64,000 nucleotides of DNA from Tanypteryx hageni (GCA_028673005.1 CM054116.1:149665173-149729172), one strand, 5' to 3'; numbered from the stretch's first letter, positions 33,126 through 45,469 are shown. The notes: generated by a model not told the origin, from the sequence alone. Program-made: numbers and translations.

Positions 33126-35737
33126 CAGTATAATCCCTATTTAAGGAATCGCTGGGGGTTAGAATATATTTCACTAAATCGAGGTTTTCATTAAATGGAG
33201 GTTTTCTATTAAAATGAGTTAAATTTATCTTTTTTGCTTGTGTATTAGTTCCATTATACAATACCAGAATAAGGCCACTGAAAATGGTCTCTATAATAAA
33301 AATTCATTTTTCAATTTTGTATGCACAATACTTATATTAATACTTTTAAAATAAACATTTATAAACAAATTCCAGTGACAAACAAGCCTTATTGCTATTG
33401 AATATAAAAATTTCTGTAATGAATCGTTCATATGATTACAAAAAAATAATTTCAAAATTTTAAAAGTATTTTCAAAATTGACATAAATCTTGAAACAATT
33501 TTTCATCCCTCCTTTAAAAAGCTTCATCATACAACATTAAATAGAAAATATTAAAATATATTTGGAATTTCACATAAAAAATATCAAAATTATTCAAATA
33601 CCAAGCATACAGAAAAAGCTACAAGAAAATTATTTATTAAAATAGTCCAGCAAACTTGTTTGCTTCTTCTGGCGGGTGCTGTGAACATTCAGAACTTCTC
33701 GCTCCAAAGAATTTACTTTTGATATAGTAGTGCTGTCCACATCAAAAGAAGTTAAATATCTTCGCACACCTTCAAGTGCCTAAACCGCTTCACCAAGTGT
33801 GGGAACTGATTCTTCTTGTACTGCCTCTTCTTCTTCTTCCTCTGCCTCTTTGGCATCACAGATTTCTTCCACGTCTTGTGGAGGACCAGACGTACTCTCA
33901 AGATCATCACACCAGACAAACTCTTCAAAATTTGTGTCCGTGTCAGGTGCAATTTTCAACCAATTTTCGTGGTCAATCACATCGATATCTACATCAATTT
34001 CCATAGCAATGTTGAAATTGAACGCAGCCTTATGAAAACAGTTTGATATTGTTTGAGGTTTAACTGAATTCCATGCAGCTGTTACCATATGCATACCCTG
34101 AAGGATGCTCAGTTTCAAATGTTTCTTCATCTCGATGTAGGATACTGCTTTCTGCACCAAAGCCTTCCTGTACTTTGCTTTCATGGAGTGAATAATGCCC
34201 AAGTCAAGTGGCTGCAGATGGCTAGTACAATTAGCTGGAAAAAACACCACTTTTATATTGCGAAGAAAATCAGTATCTGGAGGGTGGGCCGGACATTTAT
34301 CAATAAATAGAAGAATTTTTCTATTTGCACCACCCATCTTTGCATCTAATGATTTCAAAAATGTTTTAACTGCCATCTGAATTTGCACATAAAAGTGCAG
34401 TTATCCTATCTTTACTTCTCTTTCCACCATGGCACTTTCTCCTCTAGTAGCAAGAGTTTTTGATGGAAGAAGGTTGAAAAAAATGCCAGTTTCATCTGCA
34501 ATAAAAATATCATTCGGCTTATAGCCTTCTAAATACCTTACCAATGTTACACTCTTCCAGTAGTCAACAGTTCCTTCATCAACACTAGCACTTTCGCCAC
34601 AAACACTTTTATATTCAAGTCCATGGCGCTTCTTAAATCTGTCCAGCCATCCATTGGAACCACTCAAGTTTTCTATTCTAAGCCTAGTTGCTACCCTAAT
34701 TGCTTTCTCCTTCAACAGTACACCATTGATTGGGAGGTTGGCGGAGCGCATTCCCTCAAACCACTCTATCAATATCTTCCCCATTTCATCATATGGTGAT
34801 GATTTGATATTTTTTCTTTTGATGGCTTTACCCCCACATTTCACTTCTTCGTCTAGTATTAATTGTTTATTCTTCATTATACAAAACAATGAAGACGGTG
34901 CAAGATTAAATTTGCGTGCAATTTCTATCGCAGGCATGCTTGGGTTCTTTTCCACTTCTTGAATGATTTTCACTTTTTCCGTAATTGTCAGTTTCTTCCT
35001 TTTACTAGTAGCCATTATTAAGGAATAAAAATAGTAGAAAGAATATTTTTCACAATTGCTTCAGGTTTACACAGTGATCGCCGAACAGGCAGGCAGCACA
35101 ACAAAGAGTTGAACTGCTAGATAAGGTAGACAAGAAAATAGTGGTTATAATGCATTGAATACATTTTTTTAAATGGTTTGCATGTTTTATCGATGATATG
35201 CTGGAAATTGCGAACAAATTTAAAAAACCAGAGAAAAAAATATTGGTCCCTTCGATGACTCTCGGATCGCGATTTTCAAAGGGCATTTTCTCGTAAACGA
35301 CGTCGAGTATATAGCACACTATGACAACAGGTAACTGAGCGTGATACCAGAAATGAGGAACATATGAGCAGGATTCATTACATTGTAGGATTTACGGTTT
35401 CCTTGCGGCTGCTACCGTCTTAGCAGACAATGTAGCCGCTTGCGCATGATGAGCCATTCACAATGTTTTCAGCGTATATCATAATTTTCACGCACAATAT
35501 GTTTCTTTTGTGATTTCTTTTTGCACATGAAAAAGTTTACTAAATGCGGGAAACGTCAAATAAAAATTGAAGTACGAGTACAATATTTTTTCACTAAATG
35601 TGGGTTTATCACTAAATCGGGTTTCACTAAATGCGGGAAAATAATACATTGTTTATATGGAGCTATTGTCGGGACATGAAAAAATCTTCACTAATCCGGG
35701 ATTTCACTAAATGCGGGAACACTAAATCCGGGTTTTA

Positions 35738-35740
<3 letters not shown>
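33126..35740 (-). mobile_element. Tigger-3 (pogo superfamily), 2.6 kb
   Basis: The ends are CAGTATAATCCC (33126) and, inverted from 35740, CAGTAAAACCCGG. TA flanks both. Subterminal units CACTAAATGCGGG and TCACTAAATCGAGG repeat near the ends. The transposase is on the - strand. Its right end abuts a (TA)n tract at 35741-35785. Confidence 0.85.
33780..35015 (-). pseudogene. Tigger-3 transposase with internal deletion
   Basis: The start at 35015 reads KRKKLTITEKVKIIQEVEKN (HTH_psq), then the CENP-B HTH (ILIEWFEGMRSANLPINGVL, GSNGWLDRFKKRHGL). The catalytic core IFIADETGIFFNLLPSKTLA (first Asp) and RSKDRITALLCANSDG follow. Residues that normally come next (the VIGKS...KNP...AWMT region, around 50-60 residues) are missing near 34385. 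The frame resumes with FLKSLDAKMGGANRKILLFI, DKCPAHPPDTD (second Asp) and CTSHLQPLDLGII (third Asp), with an acidic Glu-rich tail to 33780. The three catalytic Asp are kept but the deletion and frameshift make it inactive. Confidence 0.9.

Positions 35741-35785
<45 letters not shown>
35741..35785. repeat. (TA)n microsatellite between Tigger-3 and the RTE head
   Basis: This is about 22 TA units. It also supplies the TA duplication at the end of Tigger-3. Confidence 0.9.
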
Positions 35786-35789
<4 letters not shown>

Positions 35790-35860
35790 TGAGGGTGGAA
35801 TGGTTAGCGTGTCGGCTTTCTATTGCATAGTTCGGGGGTTCAAACCCCTCGAATGGAGGT
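35786..35860 (+). repeat. tRNA-like head directly 5' of RTE copy 1
   Basis: GGTGGAATGGTTAGCGTGTCGG is an A-box-like D-arm. GGGGGTTCAAACCCC is a T-arm with a B-box. The spacing is as in a tRNA gene, but the acceptor stem does not pair well. The same head (GTGGTGTAGTGGTTAGCG, then GGGGGTTCATACCCC) precedes RTE copy 2 at the same distance. It may be part of the LINE 5' end or a tRNA-derived SINE. Confidence 0.6.
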
Positions 35861-36012
35861 TTTATTAAAAAAAAACTACCATCAGTGCCTGGCAGTAGGC
35901 AGCAGTACTGTCAGTATGGTATAGAGCCGAAAACAAATGATGTTGGTTGGGTCTATATCCAATACAGCTGTAGGCGTGATCAGGACGATTTGAACGGCTA
36001 CAGTACTGCGAT

Positions 36013-38034
36013 GTGGAAAGCAAGAGGGAAACTACCACATTACAATCCCTAGTAAAGATTATATGGTTGGACAATATGAGTTCTCTCGAGGTAAAACAAT
36101 CCGGAGGTAAAATAGTCCCCCAATCGGATCTCCGGGCGGGGACTGCCTTGAGGAAAACATTTGTCGAAAGTAAATTACGAATAGGGACTTGGAACGTAAG
36201 AACTATGAGAAAGGCAGGAAAGCTAGAGAACTTGAAAGGAGAAATGAGAAGAAATAGAGTTGACATTATAGGGCTAAGCGAAACTAGATGGGAGGGAGAA
36301 GGACAGTTCGACTCGGAAGAATTCACGGTAGTTTATTCTGGAGGAAATAGTGGGGAAAGGGGAGTAGCTCTGGTACTTAGGAAAGATATGATGAAAAGCG
36401 TGACAAAGATAATAGCAACGAACGATAGACTGATGGCAATAAAGCTAAAAGCAGTCCCAGTGGACATGCTGATAATCCAGGTATATATGCCAACGTCAGC
36501 TCATGACGATGAAGAAATAGATGAGATCTGAGAAAATTAATGAAATTTATGAAGAAGACGGAAGAGGAAAGGTAAACTGCATAATAATGGGAGATTGGAA
36601 CAGCATAGTCGGAGAAGGACAGGAAGAAAATGTTGTCGGGCAATACGGACTTGGGAAGAGAAATCGAGGAGGGGAGAAACTCGTAGAATTCTGCATCAAT
36701 AATGACCTTGTAGTGACTAATACATGGTTCAAAAACCATAAACAAAGGTTATACACATGGAAAAGCCTAGGAGATAGAATGAGATGCCAAATAGATTACA
36801 TCCTTGTAAAACAAAGATTCAGGAACAGCATAAAGAATGCCAAGGCATTGCAAGGAGCAGACATTGATTCAGATCACAGCCTTCTAATACTTGACGTGAG
36901 TGCAAAGCTCAAACAAATAAGAAAAACGAGAAGAGAAAGACAGACCTGGGACCTAGAAAAACTGAAAGAAAGGCAGGATGTAGTCAGCATGAAGTTGGAA
37001 GATAACCTAAGAAAGTTGGAAAACAAACCGAAGACCGTTGATATAGAATGGGATGAAATTAAAACCAGTATCAAGGATACCTTGGATAAAGAGATTGGAA
37101 AACAAGAGAAGAAAATCAGAAAACCATGGATCACGAAGGAAATGCTGGAGAAAATGGATGAGAGACGAAAATGGAAAAACGTTAACAGTGAAGAAGGTAG
37201 AGCCAACTATAGGCGTATAAACAATGAGTTGAGAAGGGTAACAGATAAAGCTCGAGGAAATTGGATAAAAGGAAAATGTGATGAAATAGAACAAATGGAG
37301 AAGTTAGGACGGTACGATATGATGTACGCTAGGGCACTGGAATTAGAAGATAAGAAGTCTAATGGAATTTGTGGTAAAGGAATTATGAATACGGATGGGA
37401 AGATAGTCTCAGAAACAAAGGATGTAGCACAGGTATGGGAAGAATACATTAAGGAATTATACAGCAAACAGGCAGGAGCGGCAAAAATAGAACTGGAAAA
37501 TGAGGAAAACATTGAAGAAGACAACTTAGGACCAAGTATTATGAATAGCAAAGTAGAAAAGGCGATAGTGGAACTAAAGAAGGGGAAAGCCACGGGCAGC
37601 GATGGAATACCGGCTGAGATACTTAAAGTCATAGGATCAGAAGGACTAAAAGCGATCACGAAATTAATTAATAAGATTTACGACACGGGAGAGTGGCCTC
37701 AGGATTTCCTAGAAGTAACAATGATCCCTCTAAAGAAGAAGCCAAAGGCAATGCAGTGTAAAGATTACAGAACTATAAGTGTCTGTCACACACATCGAAG
37801 ATCATCACGAGGATTCTTAATAAAAGGCTGGAGAAAAAGGCAGAAGAAATGCTAAGGGAAGATCAATTCGGTTTCAGAAAAGGACGAGGAACTAGAGATG
37901 CTATAGGAGTAGTTAGAATCATATCAGAAAGGGCAATAGAATACAGTCAAGATATCTGCGCATGTTTCGTAGACTGGCAGAAGGCCTTTGATAGAGTAAA
38001 TTGGGTAAAGTTGATGAAGATATTCAAGGATATA
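36013..38034 (+). pseudogene. RTE copy 1: endonuclease and first RT half
   Basis: From ATG 36013 the APE endonuclease runs KLRIGTWNVRTMRKAGKLE, DIIGLSETRWEG, IIMGDWNSIVGEG (catalytic Asp/Asn) and DIDSDHSLLILD (catalytic His). A linker rich in Lys and Glu follows, with predicted coiled-coil character, and then RT blocks KKGKATGSDGIPAEIL, TMIPLKKKPKAMQCKDYRTI, REDQFGFRKGRGTRDAIG and DWQKAFDRVNWVKLM. A two-base loss near 36530 (seen against copy 2) gives a stop. A second frameshift lies near 37790 (SVCHTHRR). This family is often annotated in genomes as craniofacial development protein 2-like. Confidence 0.9.
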
Positions 38035-39296
38035 CCGTATCTGCCCGAATATAAGCCGATACTTTTTGTCAAAATCTATCGTGAAAAAAATCACCCTCGG
38101 CTTAAATGCGAGCCTGAGGAAAAATTTGGCATCCTCGTACGACGCCATCGCTGAAAAATGTCTTGTTTCCATAGCATACCTCCTGTTGCCCGGAGCTGTA
38201 ATTTAAATTGCTATTGAAGGTTATTTATATATTTTAACACGTAGTTAAAAGTAAATGGGTTCTTATCCAAAGGAAAGGGCGGTATATAGAACAATCGAGT
38301 TTTAACAACCCACCAGGTTCATAGTATGACTGCACGCTACAGCAAATTCGTTTTGATCATAATTTGCAACGAGTTCTTAAGATACCAACACCGGTCTTAT
38401 TAGAGGTTTTTACAAATTCTGACTACACTAAGCTTCTTCAACTCTTGTTTTAATTGCACTTCTTGGTGCTGCAATCGATTTAAAGTTCAGATGTAGCAGA
38501 CGTCGTAGCTTTTACGGATCATTTAAATGACAGGTACGTTAAAGTTAGGAGCCGACAGTATAAAGGAAGTTCATATTAATTTTTCTTATTTATTTTATAT
38601 TTTGCTATAGCCATTGTCATTTATGTATGCATGTTAAAACCCTCTTTCATAGAATGTATTAAAATTGCGTATACTGACTAAGCAGACGATATCGTCTGCT
38701 TAGTCAATTCGCAAAATTCCACGATTGTTAATTTAATTTATTTGTTATTTTATGTTGTTATATTACGGATCCATTGTAAAAGGCCAAAATTTGGCTGTTT
38801 ATGGACCTTTTTAATTAAATAAATAAATATTCGATGACGACTTTCGATGCGCAACTGTTTCAATTCCGCTAACTCGAAGGTGTGAGCAACGGCGTTAACT
38901 GTAATTCATCTGATAATTAACAGCAATAATAATAAAACTTGGAAACTTCTTTCATAGAATCTATTAAAATTGCGTATAATGACTAAGTAGACGATCACGC
39001 CAAATTCGATGACAGCTTTCGATACGCAACAGTTTGAATTCCAGTAAGATAAATAAATATACTTACATTTGGTTGTAAGGTGTGATCAATGGCGTTGACT
39101 ATATTTATAATTAACAGTAATAATACCTAATAAAACTTTACATGGAACCTATATAATTATATAGATGTAATGTATAATGTATTCTAGGTTGTGCGTGCAT
39201 GTCTGGTACACTTAAGCATAAAATTTACGAAAATACTTTTTTGCCAAAAAATGTTGGAAAATTTCGTGGGGTCGGCTTCTATTCGGGCAGATACGG
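38035..39296. mobile_element. 1262-bp non-autonomous DNA element in RTE copy 1
   Basis: The ends CCGTATCTGCCCGAAT (38035) and its inverse ending at 39296 are flanked by TA. The ends, extended by A/T-rich AAGCCGA, match over about 25 bp. Inside is a 32-bp perfect palindrome (38675-38706), and CTTTCATAGAATNTATTAAA plus what follows is repeated at 38.64 and 38.94 kb. At 38710-38830 a piece ending in TAAATAAATAAAT looks like a small retroposon tail. There is no transposase. Confidence 0.8.
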
Positions 39297-39448
39297 TAGG
39301 TGTAGACTGGAAAGACAGGAGACTGATTAGGAATCTATATGAGAATCAAGTTGTAAAGGTCAGGTTTGAGAATGTGGACACCTGCAGAATAAATATCGGT
39401 AGAGGAGTAAGACAAGGCTGCTGCCTATCGCCAACCCTATTCAATATA
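39297..39448 (+). pseudogene. RTE copy 1: RT middle segment
   Basis: It reads GVDWKDRRLIRNLYENQ, RINIGRGVRQGCCLSPTLFN. The RQGCxLSPTLFN block is RT motif 4. It is open and in frame with the flanking segments once the inserts are removed. Confidence 0.9.
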
Positions 39449-39578
39449 CAGTATAACCTCTATACAGTGAAATTGAAGGGACCAGATTTTTGCTACTTTG
39501 ATATATAGAGGTTCACTATAAAGAGGTTAACGACAAATTTAGGAATAAAAAATGAGAAAACAAGTTAGTTCACAAACA

Positions 39579-39902
39579 ATGAAAAAGAAGTCATATATAT
39601 TGTTATTATATCAAATTTTATTATAAATATAAAAAATCATATACAAAATTCAACATGGTAAATTGAAAAAACAAAATAATAGCAACTTAACAATGAGTAA
39701 AAATCTAATATCTTGTCAAAATTATTTACATATAATAAATGAAAAAGAAGTAATAAATATTTTTATTGCATATATCTAATTTAATTATAAATATTAAAAA
39801 ATTATTATATACAAAATTCAACAGTAAATTGATAAAACAAAATAATAGCAACTTAACACTGAGTAGAAATCTAAGATCCTGTCAAAATTATTTACATATA
39901 AT
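39579..39902. repeat. 160-bp tandem duplication in the Tigger-2 3' region
   Basis: GAAAAAGAAG starts two units at 39581 and 39741. Each goes on with TATACAAAATTCAACA, ACAAAATAATAGCAACTTAAC and CAAAATTATTTACATATAAT, differing by a few bases. Confidence 0.85.
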
Positions 39903-39945
39903 ACATTTATGTTGTCAGTAGATATTCCAAATACAAAGATTTTCA

Positions 39946-41482
39946 TTATTTTTTATTAAAATAGTTAACAATTAATTTTTGCCTTTTTTGTTTATGAAAT
40001 TCTTGTGTAACAACATTTTCTATTTGGCTTAACAGAAGAAGGTGCCTGGGTTCATAGTCATCCATATTGGTTAGAAATCTCTCTAACACATTTAAAGCAT
40101 TTTGGACCTCAGATTTTTTTGGTGGTTGTCTCTCAACTTCTTCCTCATCTTCGTCATCTGCTACCCCATCTTCAATTTCTTTATCAGTGTTTTCTCCATT
40201 AAGAATTTCCTTTACCTCATAGGTTCCTGTAGGAGCACAAGTAATCAGGGCTGCATCAGCTGTAACAAACTCTTCAAATGATGCTTGTACTTCCAAGGTT
40301 TCTTTTATTTGAGCCCATTCTGGAGGTTCATCACATACACTGCTATCCTCATCTGCATCATTATGCACTTCCTTAACAAAACCTGCCTTTAAAAAACATT
40401 TTGAAATAGTTGTTTCATTAATTTTGTTCCAACATAAACAGAGTCTACGCATAGCCTGCAAAAGGTTCCATTTTATCTTTGGCAAATCAATATTCCCTTC
40501 CATATTTCTTAATAAATACTGCACCAGTTGATACCTATAGCTTCTTTTAATTACAGAAATTATTCCTTGTCCAAAGGTTGCAGTTTACTTGTGCAATTAG
40601 GGGGAAACAACACAATTTTTATATTTCTAAGCGTTATTCCTGCATAGCTATGTGCAGTACACCTATCAAGGAACAAAATAATATTCCTATTCCTCATACC
40701 CATCATTGAATCAAGCATGGCCAGCCATTCTCTAAAAATGGATGTTGTCATCCATGAATTTTTTGAATGCCTGTACATGCAAGGGAGTTTCTTAATATTT
40801 TTAAAGCACTTGGCTTTTTATATTTACCAATAATTAGTGGTTCTAGTTTTTCACTGCCATTTGCGTTGCAACAAAAGAGAACTGTGAACCTTTCTTTGCT
40901 TTTTCTTCCACCATGGCAAGAATCTCCTTTCACTGCAAGAGTCTTATCTGGTAGCAAATTGAAAAAAAATCCCGACTCATCAGCATTGAATATGTCCTTG
41001 GTGTCATACCCACTTAAAAATGCTTGTAGTGTTCCTTGCCACTCATCTAGAACACAAGGACTTACTGATGCTTCTTCCCCTGACATCTTTAATGTTGCCA
41101 AGTTCCAACGTGTCTTGAACTTTTCCAACCAGCCATTAGAAGCATGAAAGTCTTGCACTCCCATTTTAGTTGACATCTCTGTAGCTTTTTGCTGTAAAAT
41201 CAGTCCTGACACTGGAAGATTTTTGGCTCTGGCCTCCATCAACCAATCAAATACACACTTGTCTAGTTCTTCATTTTTCACAGTGCGAAATCGTTTCCCA
41301 TTTGGACAAAGCTGTGCAGCAGCTACTATGTCTCTGCGTTTATTTAAAATGGATGTTAGCGTTGAAGGTGATATTCCAAATGTCCTGGCAACATCTATCT
41401 TTCTTTTTCCATCATCAATAGCCTTAAAAATATTTAGTTTGGTATCTGTTGATAACATCTGTCTTTTCTTCGGCACATTCAT
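39946..41482 (-). pseudogene. Tigger-2 transposase, two small frameshifts
   Basis: It starts MNVPKKRQMLSTDTKLNIFK (HTH_psq) and goes on with the CENP-B HTH (VFDWLMEARAKNLPVSG, ASNGWLEKFKTRWNL). The DDE_1 domain has IFNADESGFFFNLLPDKTL (first Asp), ERFTVLFCCNANGSEKLEPL, NIILFLDRCTAHSYAG (second Asp; Arg where Asn is common) and CTSKLQPLD (third Asp). The tail ENVVTQEFHKQKRQ, LIVNYFNKK is acidic before its end. Single-base shifts occur near 40765 and 40565. Otherwise it is open, about 510 residues, the usual length. It is the youngest-looking Tigger here. Confidence 0.9.
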
Positions 41483-43856
41483 GTCTTTTAAGAGTCTGTA
41501 AATTAAAAATGCTACATTTATTATAATTTACTGAGTTTACATATTAACATAAAAATAAATGGTGCAAAAGATCTTGCATGTACTTTCTCATATGCATAAG
41601 TCACAAATTTCTGTATTTTCACATTGATAACACACAATTTAATATTTTTAACACTGATTAAAACAGTCGAAATCTTGAAACTGGAATCAAAGACTGCCTA
41701 AAGTAATAAACTTTCTTTGCCCAACCTCTGATTTCTGAAAATACATCAAATCTGTATGTAAATCTCTGATAAACTTAAAAATTATACATTGTTAGCACCC
41801 TGTAGAAAAATCCAATTGAAACGAGCTGAAACTTGGATCACCTCGTACAATCCGTACTTCAAATGGAAATAATGAGTGCCCAATGTTTTCAACTGCGTTT
41901 TCCTTTGCATATGGACTTCATACATACTGAACTATTTAACACGTAACTAGCAACAATTTGTAACAACCCGTCCCAACTCTTGGAGCCTTTGTCCAAAATT
42001 AAATGCCCCAGAGACTGGAAATCGATGCTTCGTATGCCAGGAGAAAACTGCCTACGTCATACATGAATAATTTTTTAAACGCTTGCCTAAATGTATCAAT
42101 ATCGGAAAATATTTTTCACTATACAAAGGAAATGTTACTGTCAGTTCGTACCAATGAACGATAAGACACCTTGATAACAAAATAATTGTAATTATTTAAT
42201 TTAACTTAAGTAACATTTATCAGACATTCGAATCTTGAAAAGATGATGATATTTATAAAGTTTGCTTTTTCTGCTGAACAAAAAAGTATGAATGATGGAA
42301 ATAAGATGAGATGAAAAGCGAAGGAAAATATATCATTCTTAATACATTTATCATTGGCAGATTATTTAACCATTATTCGAATCCAAAACAACCAACTGAG
42401 TAGCGATGAATATTTTGGAAGATCTTTCCAAGTTCAGCTTTCATCGTTGGCAATGTATTTATTATACTTTACGTTAAAATACTATTTTAAGCATTTGTGA
42501 GCTTTTCAACATTCACTAAATGCTTTTCTACATGCAACTTGAAAATACGGAACGGTCAAAGACAAAACGAATTATGTAACACGACTTGAAAATAGTTAAT
42601 GACATTTAAAAGCAGTTCACGATAAGGTTAGTTTAAACGATTAACGATTTGAAACGGGTCCATTGGAGGGAAGATGAGACAAATTGATTCGACTTCAAAC
42701 GAGTTAAAACAATGGTCTATGATGAAACCATCATAATAATTAAACTTATGAGGTAAAACCAGTTAAATGTACAAGTTAGAGAAAGTTGAAAACATGTAAT
42801 GGAAATTTTCCACAGGGCGTTGAAAATCTTGCGTCAGCCATTTTCACGGAATTACATTACTTCAAATTGGTTCAACGGAATAAGAGAAAGATTTTGTGAA
42901 AATAACATGAACAAGAATAATTACAATAAACTTAGGTAAAAGTTCTACCAGAAAGAAAAGTTATTAAGCAATACCAGTGTTGCCGAATTCTAAGAGTCAT
43001 CAGTCTAAATTTTACAAGAACATGTTCACAGAGATTATTCACCACATTTAATTTAAAATTAGTGAGCAACAGAATAGTAGCTTTACAGCCAATAAACTAT
43101 GAAGTGAGCTTTTCCTTTACTTCGAAGTTGTTTTCCGGAGATTCTTCACAATCGCACACGGTCAAAACAAGCGCTGCAAACTGGGTATTCCAAAATGGCG
43201 AAAATTAAATTAACACTAAAAAATTATAAAAAGGAGAAAACTTCAAGAATAAACGAATCATAATATGCACCAGTAAAAATGTTGCCATGAGAGGCAATTT
43301 TTAATTTTTTTCGCAATAGATTATTTCAAACGATACAATATTTACAAAATAAAAGTAATAGTTCTATAAATCACCTTTTCTCGATACATATATGTTGTTT
43401 CCAAAGCCTTCTTCACTATTTCACCACTGAAATCGAATCACGTGTACGGTAGTCTTTCCGATGAATATTCAGATGATTCAGACTGACGCCAAGCGATGAT
43501 GATTCATTGCAATTCATCAGTCATAAAAACACACTGATTGGTTAATTACCAAAGTTACTTTCACCTTGTTGATTGGCTAAATTATTAGTGCCAAAAACAT
43601 ATTCTTAAAACATAGAGTGTATTTTTGCGGAATGAATACAGGAAAAAAAATCGCGATTTCGAAATATGGAGGTTATTTTTCATTTCGGAGTAATATTTTT
43701 GTTACGATATATAGAGGAATACGAAATAAGGAGGTTACGAATTAGAGAGGTACATTTCCTCTGATATTACATAGGATCTGATTGGGACCAAAATATTAGT
43801 ACGATATATGGAGGTTTACGATATAAAGAGGTTCGATATGTAGATGTTTTACTGTA

Positions 43857-44639
43857 TATGGAGAAAGTCTAATGCAAGAAGCTTTAGAAGGCACAGGGGA
43901 TTTCAAAATTGGAGGAAGGATTATAAGAACAGTAAAATACGCAGATGATCAAGTACTTCTAGCAAGAAAGGAAGAGGAGCTACAAAAAATGATAAATGGA
44001 CTAGTGATAACAGGTAGAAAATACGGTATGGAAATAAATAAAGAAAAATCAAAGGTCATTCGAATATCAGGTAAAGAAGAGATTCTGAACCTAACTATTG
44101 GGGGAAAGCCATTAGAACAAGTTTCAGAATATAAATACCTTGGAAGTATCATAACACGAGAGGCAAAATGTACGGATGAGATCAAAATTATAATAGGAAA
44201 AGCAAAAGCGGCTTTCAGGAGAAAGAAACAACTACTTACAGGGAATATAAGGGAAGATATCCGCAAGAAGTTGATAAAATGCTACGTATGGAGTATAGCA
44301 TTGTATGGGGCAGAAACATGGACGCTAAGGAAAAATGACATCAAATACTTGGAAAGCTTTGAAATGTGGACTTGGAGGAGAATGCTGAAGATAAAATGGA
44401 CAGATAGGATGAAAAACGATGAAGTGCTACGAAGAATAGGAGAGAAGCGAATGATTATACAGACTATCAGAAAGAGGAAGGCTAACTGGGTTGGACATTA
44501 TCTGAGGAGAGAGAGTATGATTAAAGACGTGTTAGAAGGAAAACTAGATGGGAAAAGGGAAAGAGGTAGGAAAAGGTTTCAGCTGATAGACGATTTGAAA
44601 GGGAAAGAGAGTTATCAAGGTATAAAGAGGACAGCGTAA
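43857..44639 (+). pseudogene. RTE copy 1: RT palm and C-terminus
   Basis: YGESLMQEALEGTGDF joins the middle segment. VKYADDQVLLARKEEELQKM carries the catalytic ADD. Then come YKYLGSIITREAKCTDEIK, YGAETWTLRKNDIKYLE, NWVGHYLRRESMIKDVLEG and the end at 44639. The open frame is 255 residues, well kept. Confidence 0.9.
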
Positions 44640-44716
44640 AATAGGAGTATATGGAGAACCAGGTTTAACCAAGAATAATCACGGATCTGTCTACGGACAG
44701 ACTACCTATGATGATG

Positions 44717-45469
44717 ATGATAATATCGCAGACAATCGCCGGGTAGGCGATTTCTCTTCGCATAGCTGAGCTATGCAGTTCGGATGGATGTTCCAACATT
44801 GCCTTACCCTCTCCGCCAAAGGAACAAGTGAGTGGTCTCACAACGTCACCTGGCCTCTTAGTGGCACATGGTCTCATAGCGTCATAGCACGGCCAATACA
44901 GCGAACACGCGGTCTCAGCTGACTCAGTCTCGAGACCGTGCAAATTCAGCTGTTCCATCCCTTGGAAGGGACGTTAACCCATTGACTCCCTTGGTGTTCT
45001 TCGTTAAGAGCACCTGGTTTCTCTTCTCCCTTGCTATCCAGCTATTCATTGCACTAACTCTTAGATACCCATTGCACGTATGCAAGAGGTGAATCAGCTG
45101 GGAACATACATTAGTTACATTAGTGACTCAGTCTGCAGTCTACGCTTGAAGAGAACGCATCTCTTTTGCAAACTTCTTTAATTTTCCTAAGTTTTTTTCA
45201 AATTTAGTGGTCAATTTTGGTATTTCGTGATGTGAAATGTGATTCCAAGAACGAAACCCCAATTTATAACATTGCGCCTATGGGAAATAAGGGTTCGACT
45301 TATGTCGTCTTGACTTACGACCATTGTACAGGAACCGATTAGATCGTAAGTTGGGGGTCTGCAGTATTTCAAGTATATTTTCTTGATTAATGTTTCAATA
45401 GGACATGATTAAAATACCACTATATCACTTCTCTGTCCTCCTCAAAATCAATGGATTCCCAATTCTAAA
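44717..45469 (+). repeat. SINE-like copy after the RTE tail, then plain sequence
   Basis: From about 44940, CCTTGGAAGGGACGTTAACC, TTGACTCCCTTGG, TTCTTCGTTAAGAGCACC and GGTTTCTCTTCTCCCTTGC match the SINE family at window start and at 62.6 kb. Upstream (44755-44775) lies a GCATAGCTGAGCTATGC hairpin. From 45100 to 45470 no feature was seen. Confidence 0.5.

Larger units (their letters stand above)
39449..43854 (-). mobile_element. Tigger-2 (pogo superfamily), 4.4 kb, nearly intact
   Basis: The left end is CAGTATAACCTCTATACAG and the right end, inverted, CAGTAAAACATCTACATATC. TA lies on both sides (39447-39448 and 43855-43856). Subterminal AGAGGTT/AACCTCT units repeat near both ends. The transposase is on the - strand. 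About 2.3 kb of non-coding sequence lies upstream of its start (41483-43854), unusually long for Tigger, and I see no gene in it. Confidence 0.9.
35863..44716 (+). mobile_element. RTE-clade LINE, copy 1, nearly full length but split twice
   Basis: The LINE segments are 35863-38034, 39297-39448 and 43855-44716. A 1262-bp MITE and Tigger-2 sit between them, each flanked by TA. Removing both leaves the RT frame continuous (KDI|GVDWKD and LFNI|YGESL). The 3' end is ACGGACAGACTACCT followed by (ATG)n, the microsatellite tail typical of RTE elements. The 5' side is the tRNA-like head. Confidence 0.9.

Noticed and set aside
35786..35860. Working tRNA gene
   Set aside because: A- and B-box-like parts are good but the acceptor stem does not pair well, and the same unit precedes a second LINE copy. 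A tRNA-derived head is more likely.
36377..37294. Hydrophobic open frames on the - strand rich in Phe, Ser and Leu
   Set aside because: They are antisense shadows of the Lys/Glu-rich RTE protein; the same shadows appear at 58010-59109.
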